From Candidatus Poseidoniaceae archaeon (GTDB taxonomy: Archaea > Thermoplasmatota > Poseidoniia > Poseidoniales > Poseidoniaceae): DNA of 56,867 bases. The stretch's first letter is position 1; the number at the start of each line of letters is the position of its first letter. The stretch spans positions 1 through 56,867 of the forward strand of contig CASIBY010000016.1 in assembly GCA_949373095.1 (NCBI GenBank), given 5' to 3'. The position numbers and the translations under genes are program-made. The notes under the pieces are model-generated. The model was not told where the DNA came from, made no database searches, and was given only the letters and a program-made list of their open reading frames with translations. Positions 51,947 to 56,867 of this stretch are shown one piece after another.

Positions 51947-54797
51947 ATGGCGCTTCCCCCGATAGATTTAGCAGTTTTTCATGAAAACGGCTACGTTCGA
52001 AGACAATGTCGCGTGACTTCATTGTGGTTTTGGACAACTGACCCGAATCGGGATACCTGTGGTGACACATCTGAAGATGAGTATTCCTTCATCGGTGCAC
52101 CACTTATCGGTGGTTATGAGCAACGTGGAAAAGCGTTGAAAGACGCCATGAGAGAGGCATTCTTAGGGTTCTTTGAAGCATCAAAGCACACCAGGATACA
52201 GCCCTATCCAGTTCTCGCTCGCTGGCGAGATGATATCCATTTGACCATAGCATCAATTGCCGATTTCCAACCTCACGTGACCTCTGGAGAAGTCCTTCCC
52301 CCTGCGAATCCGCTGACTATTTCACAACCCTGTATCCGTCTTACTGATGTTGATGCGGTGGGGCGATCTGGTCGCCATTTGACCACCTTCGAAATGATGG
52401 CTCATCACGTTTTTAATCGGGCTGATGATGGAGAATTTCTTTACTGGATGGAAGAATGTGTTCAGTACTGTCACGAGATGCTCACCGTGACGTTTGGAAT
52501 TGATTCCGGGGAAATCACCTATGTTGAGAACCCTTGGTGCGGTGGTGGGAACGCTGGTGCTGCCGTAGAGGTCATAGTGGGTGGACTTGAACTCGCCACA
52601 CTTGTGTTCATGGATATGGAAGAACACCCTGAAGGGGATGTTGAACTAAAGGGTGACCGCTACAGAACAATGCCCCTACAAATTATTGACACGGGCTACG
52701 GGCTTGAGCGGTTTTGTTGGGCTGCAGCTGGAACACCAACCATTTACGAAGCAATTTATCCTGAAACTGTTGCTTGGCTGAAAGAACTTGCTGGTTTTGA
52801 TGATGTTGCTCAACAATGGCCGTCTTTGAACCTCGACCGTTTGCTTGGCGAGATGAGTCGACTAAACGGCATTATGAACATTGAAGCGGGAGTGGATGGT
52901 GACGAACTTGTTCAAATATTCCTCTCACGATTAGCTGAACGTGGTGTTGAGGTCACAGCAGAGCAATTCTCCGCCGTAACTGAACCGCTTGCAAACATCT
53001 ATGCCATTCCCGATCACCTTCACGCCCTCTGCAACATGCTCGGTGACGGGCTCGTTCCATCAAATGCAAAGGCAGGATATCTTGCCCGTATGTTGGCACG
53101 CAGGGTACTGCGAATGCGTGATGAATTGTCTGTTGAGGTCTCGCTTGCGGACCTTGCTGCACATCACTTGGATGTTAATCTTGGAAACCATATCAACAAG
53201 CAGACTCGGGAGGGATTGTTGACCATCTTGCAACTCGAGGAGGAGCGGTACGAAGAGATGTTGAGAAAGGGAAAGAATGTCATTCAAACCCAACTGAAGG
53301 ATGTTCGCAAAGATGCTGCATCGATTCCGGACGAGTCACTGTTTACCATGAATGATTCACATGGATTAGCGCCCGATATGGCCATCGCTCTTGCTCGGGC
53401 CGCTGGCTGGACCGAGGTTCAACTGCGAACTGGTTTTTCAGCTGAAATGGCTGAAAGGCATGCTAAATTCGCAAAAGAAGCAGCAAAGATGGATGACGAT
53501 AAAGGCTCAGTTTACCCTGTGGGTGATTACACCGCAACGCAGACATTGTATTACGACGATGTTTCAATGAAGACCTTTGATGCAGAAGTTATTGGCATAA
53601 TTCCTCTCTCAAAGGACCAAAGTCCATCCAATGCATCACATGCAATCATCCTCAATGCATCAGCATTCTATCCTGAAGGTGGAGGCCAAGAAGGTGATTA
53701 TGGGCATGTCGTACAGGGTTCAACATCCGTTCAGGTTCTTGACACACAGGTTGCCGGTGGTGTGATTCTGCACTTGTGTGATGGCTGCCCTTGAAGTCGG
53801 TCAATCAGTAACCGGGCACCTAGATTGGAAACGGAGAAAGCAACTCATGGATCATCACACAGCAGTCCATATTGTTGGAGGAGCAGCACGACGAATATTG
53901 GGGCCACATGTCTATCAAGCGGGAGCCAATAAGTCGGTAGAGAGTGGACGATTGGATATCACCCATTTCAACCGACTCAGTCGGAGTGATTTAGACGCAA
54001 TTGAAGCACTAGCAAATTCCGTTCTTGGTGATGTCTCTAGGACTGAAAAAACCGAACTCAACCGCAAGGATGCAGATGAACTTCATGGTTTTGACCTCTA
54101 TCAAGGAGGGGCTCCAAAAGGAAATACAATACGTGTACTTAAGATTGCAGAACACGATATTCAAGCTTGTGGCGGAACTCACCACGATGAGCCTGGGCAA
54201 ATCGGCTCAATTCGAGTTGTGCGGTCAAATGCAGTTCAAGATGGAGTTGAACGACTTCACATTGTAGCCGGAGAAGCAGCGCTTCAATATGCACGGGAGC
54301 AGGATGAACTACTTCGGACCTCAAGTGAAATTTTTGGAGTCACATCAAGTGATCTTCCAAAGGCAGCGGAACGGTTTTTCTCAGAATGGAAAGAGCAACG
54401 TAAGACCATTGAACAGTTGGAAGCCGAAATTGTTCGCCTCCGGACTTCTGGTGGAGGAAGTGATTCTACAGAAGTTGAGGGTGTTCGCATCGTTGTTATG
54501 GAAGTTGATGGTGACCTGAAAACAATGACAAAGATGCTTAAAGAATTGACCTTGGACAAGGATGTCCCCACGCTTGCAGTGCTTGGTTCTCGTGACGGAG
54601 GCGGGAAATTGATGATTGCAGTAACAGATGAGACCGTTGCGAGTGAACGCTACAATGCGGTTACGTTACTCCGTTCAATTTCACACCACATCAAGGGAGG
54701 AGGCGGTGGCCGCCCAACCCTTGCTCAAGGCGGAGGGTCGCTTCCTGAGGGACTTGACGATGCCCTTGCAGCTGCTAAAGTTGAAATTGGTGTTTAA
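51947..54797 (+). CDS. alaS: Alanyl-tRNA synthetase, archaeal type, with a frameshift
   Basis: Charges tRNA-Ala and edits mischarged Ser and Gly. The archaeal-type N-terminus is visible (FHENGYVRRQCRVTSLWFWT then DTCGDTSEDEYSFIG), with the class II core (TTFEMMAHHVFN, IDTGYGLERF). The first frame ends in ILHLCDGCP at 53794. A second frame (53778 on) continues LEVGQSVTGHLDWKRRKQLM with the editing motifs DHHTAVHI and CGGTHHDEPGQ and the C-terminal Ala-rich domain (SISHHIKGGGGGRPTLAQGG). The two join at about 53778-53794 by a small indel, giving ~949 residues. I chose ATG 51947; a TTG at 51929 is the alternative. Essential gene, so a sequence error is likely. Confidence 0.95.
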
Positions 54798-54802
54798 CCG
54801 CA

Positions 54803-55567
54803 TCAGTTGAGGATACTTCGAAGAGCTTGCTTGTCAAAATAAGACACTGCTTGGGAGTGGGCTTCGTGCGGGGAAAACCATTTTGCTTCGGATATTTCCT
54901 CGGTTTGCAATTTCAAATCTGAAAGATTTCCATCCCAAGTTGATTTGTAAGTAAAAGAAACGAAAGATATTCCTTCATCATTAAAAATATTTTGAGTTAC
55001 AACAGGTTCCGTAGGTTCAAGAATTATATCTAGGCCAAGTTCTTCCAAAGTTTCACGAACACATCCTATTGCGGGGTGTTCGTCATGGTCCATGTAACCA
55101 CCCGGCAAGGTCCAAAACCCATGAAAGTGACCTCGCTCAACCTTGGCCATTAGCACATCACCGTTTGAGTTTTGCACCATGACTTTGGATACAAGACGAT
55201 GTAGAGAACGATATATTGCTTCCCTTGCAACGGGATGGACACAATTATCAGCGATGCAGTTGTCCTTCCAAGCCCAATTCTTTGGCCAGTCAATTTTAGG
55301 ATATCCTTTCAGAACTTCAAACGAATCTTCTCCAAACCGTAGCACTGTTACTCCTTTTTGTTGGACCGGAATCCCCAATGATTCTACTTCTCCAAGGGTT
55401 GGAAAACGTAGGTTTGGTCCAACATCATTTCGACCCTGGACGGGTTTCAACGGTCCATTTCCTTCTTCGTCAACAAGAAGCACCTTGCCGTCATGTTCGA
55501 GATGAATGACTTGTTTGGGGTGCATGGTTAACGGATACCTTCGGTAGTCATCAATGCTCGTATGCAA
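54803..55567 (-). CDS. Nudix hydrolase with a ~115-residue N-terminal extension
   Basis: A 254-residue protein with a perfect Nudix box, G-X5-E-X7-REUXEEXGU, in LPGGYMDHDEHPAIGCVRET then LEELGL. Nudix enzymes cleave nucleoside diphosphates linked to other groups; substrate cannot be told. The N-terminal ~115 residues (with GKVLLVDEEGNGPLKPVQG and a CIADNCVHPVAREAI segment with two Cys) are not typical and may be a substrate or zinc module. It starts six bases after the rmuC stop on the same strand. It is convergent with alaS, five bases apart. Confidence 0.88.
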   Translation of the reverse strand: MHTSIDDYRRYPLTMHPKQVIHLEHDGKVLLVDEEGNGPLKPVQGRNDVGPNLRFPTLGEVESLGIPVQQKGVTVLRFGEDSFEVLKGYPKIDWPKNWAWKDNCIADNCVHPVAREAIYRSLHRLVSKVMVQNSNGDVLMAKVERGHFHGFWTLPGGYMDHDEHPAIGCVRETLEELGLDIILEPTEPVVTQNIFNDEGISFVSFTYKSTWDGNLSDLKLQTEEISEAKWFSPHEAHSQAVSYFDKQALRSILN

Positions 55568-55573
55568 CGTTGT

Positions 55574-56864
55574 TCACTCGTCTTCGGAATCAAATACAAT
55601 TGGTAACCTTATGTCATCTGTAATGGTTTTAGGCTCAATCAGGGTTTTGGTTTGGTTAACATTAATGTCCAATTCCTCTAATTTCTTACCTTGAGGAAGG
55701 ACATTTCTGTCCCAAGAACCCACTGCTTTGTTGTAAAACTCGGTTGCCTTCTCAAGTCGTTTCCCAACCTCTGAAAAGTGTTGACTCCATGTTGCCATTC
55801 GCTTGTAAAATTCTTGGGAAACTCCGACCACTTGGGCTGCCTCTTCTGCGAACCGAACTTGTTGCCAGTAGAGAGCTGCCGTTTTGAGAAGAGCAATCAT
55901 AGATGCAGGCCCAGATATGATGACTCCCCTGTCCATTGCATCAGAATGTAAGGATGGGTCGATTTCGAAAGCCGATGAGATCAAGGCTTCTGATGGAACA
56001 AACATTACGACAAATTCTGCCCGTCCACTTACGCCGGAGAGGTAATCCTTTCGAGTAAGTTCTGTAACTCGCCCTCGCATGGATTTTGCATGGAGGGCAA
56101 TTTTTGCTGTTCTTGCGTCAGGGTCGTCTTCATCCAAGGATTCAAGGTAGTGCTTTGCAGTCGTCTTCGCATCAATTGGTATCGCTCCATTCCCTGGGAG
56201 ATTCACTACAAAGTCGGGGCGCTTCCCTTGTTCGTCGCCTTTTTGTTCAAAGAAATCTGTATTTTTCGTCATTCCAGCCATTTCAAGAAGATTTCGGAGA
56301 GCTATCTCTCCCCAATCACCCCGCACACTGGAACTCTTTCGTAGAGCGGTGGACAAAGCATTCGCTTCCTTGCCGAGTCGATTTGTATTCTCCTCAAGAA
56401 GTTGCATGTGCCTTTTCATACCCTGATATGCAGCAGCCCGTTCTTTCTCTAAGTCTTGGGACATTTTGTCAAGATTTGAGAGGGATTCGGTCATGGGCTT
56501 GATCAGGTCAATCATTTCTTTCTTACGGGCTTCGTGGTCCTTCTCAGCAGACGTACTCACCTTGCCCAGCCGCTCCTCGGCCAGTTGCAAAAACGCCTCC
56601 GAATTTCGCTGTGATACCCGATTCGCCACGTTCTCCATTTGGGCCTCGAGCAGCTTGGACTTTCTCTTCAAAGGCAGTCTCACTCGCCGAGAGTTGCGCC
56701 TCAAGCATTCTTGACTTTTCCTGAAATGCTTGGTCTTTGGCTTCTGCTTGTGCTTCAGCACGCACGACTTCAGAACCAAAGCGATTTTTCGCTAGAAGCC
56801 AACCAAGTGCGATTCCGATCGAACATCCTACGAGTAGAAAACCATATTCTGCAATTCCCGCCAT
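55574..56864 (-). CDS. rmuC: DNA recombination protein RmuC homologue, with a frameshift
   Basis: RmuC proteins limit DNA inversions and contain a nuclease-like core. An N-terminal membrane helix (YGFLLVGCSIGIALGWLLA) is followed by a long coiled coil rich in Glu, Lys and Ala, then the conserved core (SVRGDWGEIALRNLLEMAGM, RPDFVVNLPGN, IPIDAKTT, YLSGVSGRAEFVVMFVPSEA). The frame breaks at about 56640-56660, in the coiled coil: one frame runs FEEKVQAARG, the other LLEAQMENVANRVSQRN. Joined length is about 430 residues. The start ATG is at 56864, close to the window edge. RmuC is mainly bacterial but occurs in some archaea. Confidence 0.9.
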
Positions 56865-56867
56865 GAG

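Overview
The window is archaeal, most likely a Thermoplasmatota member close to marine group II (Poseidoniales). It carries archaeal-type information genes (archaeosine synthase, S15, S24e, S27ae, Rpo7, Spt4, aIF6, archaeal GluRS, AlaRS and PheT, DtdA, Rpp21/RNP4, GEK1-type deacylase, HVO_0476-type zinc protein, type II GAPDH). A 23S-5S rRNA unit stands alone with its own processing stem and no 16S upstream, as known in Thermoplasmata. Large secreted or anchored proteins with Ig/CARDB-like repeats alternate with housekeeping genes, and one adenylate kinase is of the bacterial zinc type. The assignment comes from gene content only; I could not run a phylogeny.

Layout. 0-6 kb: archaeosine synthase, S15, a DHH-like protein, a small helical protein and a surface protein with a cytosolic zinc ribbon. 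6-16 kb (mostly minus): CBS protein, GluRS, RNase HII, a broken surface protein, SRAP protein, PheT, and a glutamate-synthase-like GXGXG protein. 16-26.7 kb (plus): GAPDH, a 1658-residue subtilase, then adk, rnp4, yhbY, an NhaD/ArsB-type transporter and a zinc-ribbon/(Ala-Pro)20/TPR protein. 26.8-30.15 kb: 23S and 5S rRNA, ending at a strong terminator. 30.2-33.6 kb: aIF6, purC and the tails of two minus-strand genes, all heavily interrupted by frameshifts. 33.6-38.4 kb: a giant FG-GAP/CARDB surface protein. 38.6-39.9 kb: Rpo7-Spt4-S24e-S27ae operon. 40-48 kb: DtdA, proline dehydrogenase, HVO_0476-type zinc protein, methyltransferase, membrane subtilase, cysteine desulfurase and a zinc-ribbon membrane protein. 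48-57 kb: tRNA-Ser(GGA), a polytopic membrane protein, tRNA-Thr(GGT), a small coiled-coil protein, RtcB ligase, AlaRS, Nudix and RmuC.

Functional themes are translation and its quality control (three aminoacyl-tRNA synthetases, DtdA, archaeosine, RNase P, RtcB, aIF6, rRNA), surface proteolysis and adhesion (two subtilases and three large repeat proteins), and nucleic-acid maintenance (RNase HII, SRAP, RmuC).

A major caveat is that at least eight loci contain frame breaks that disappear if one or two bases are added or removed. They include essential genes (pheT, alaS, aIF6) and purC, so I treat most as indel errors in the sequence rather than true pseudogenes. The worst stretch is about 30.4-33.65 kb.
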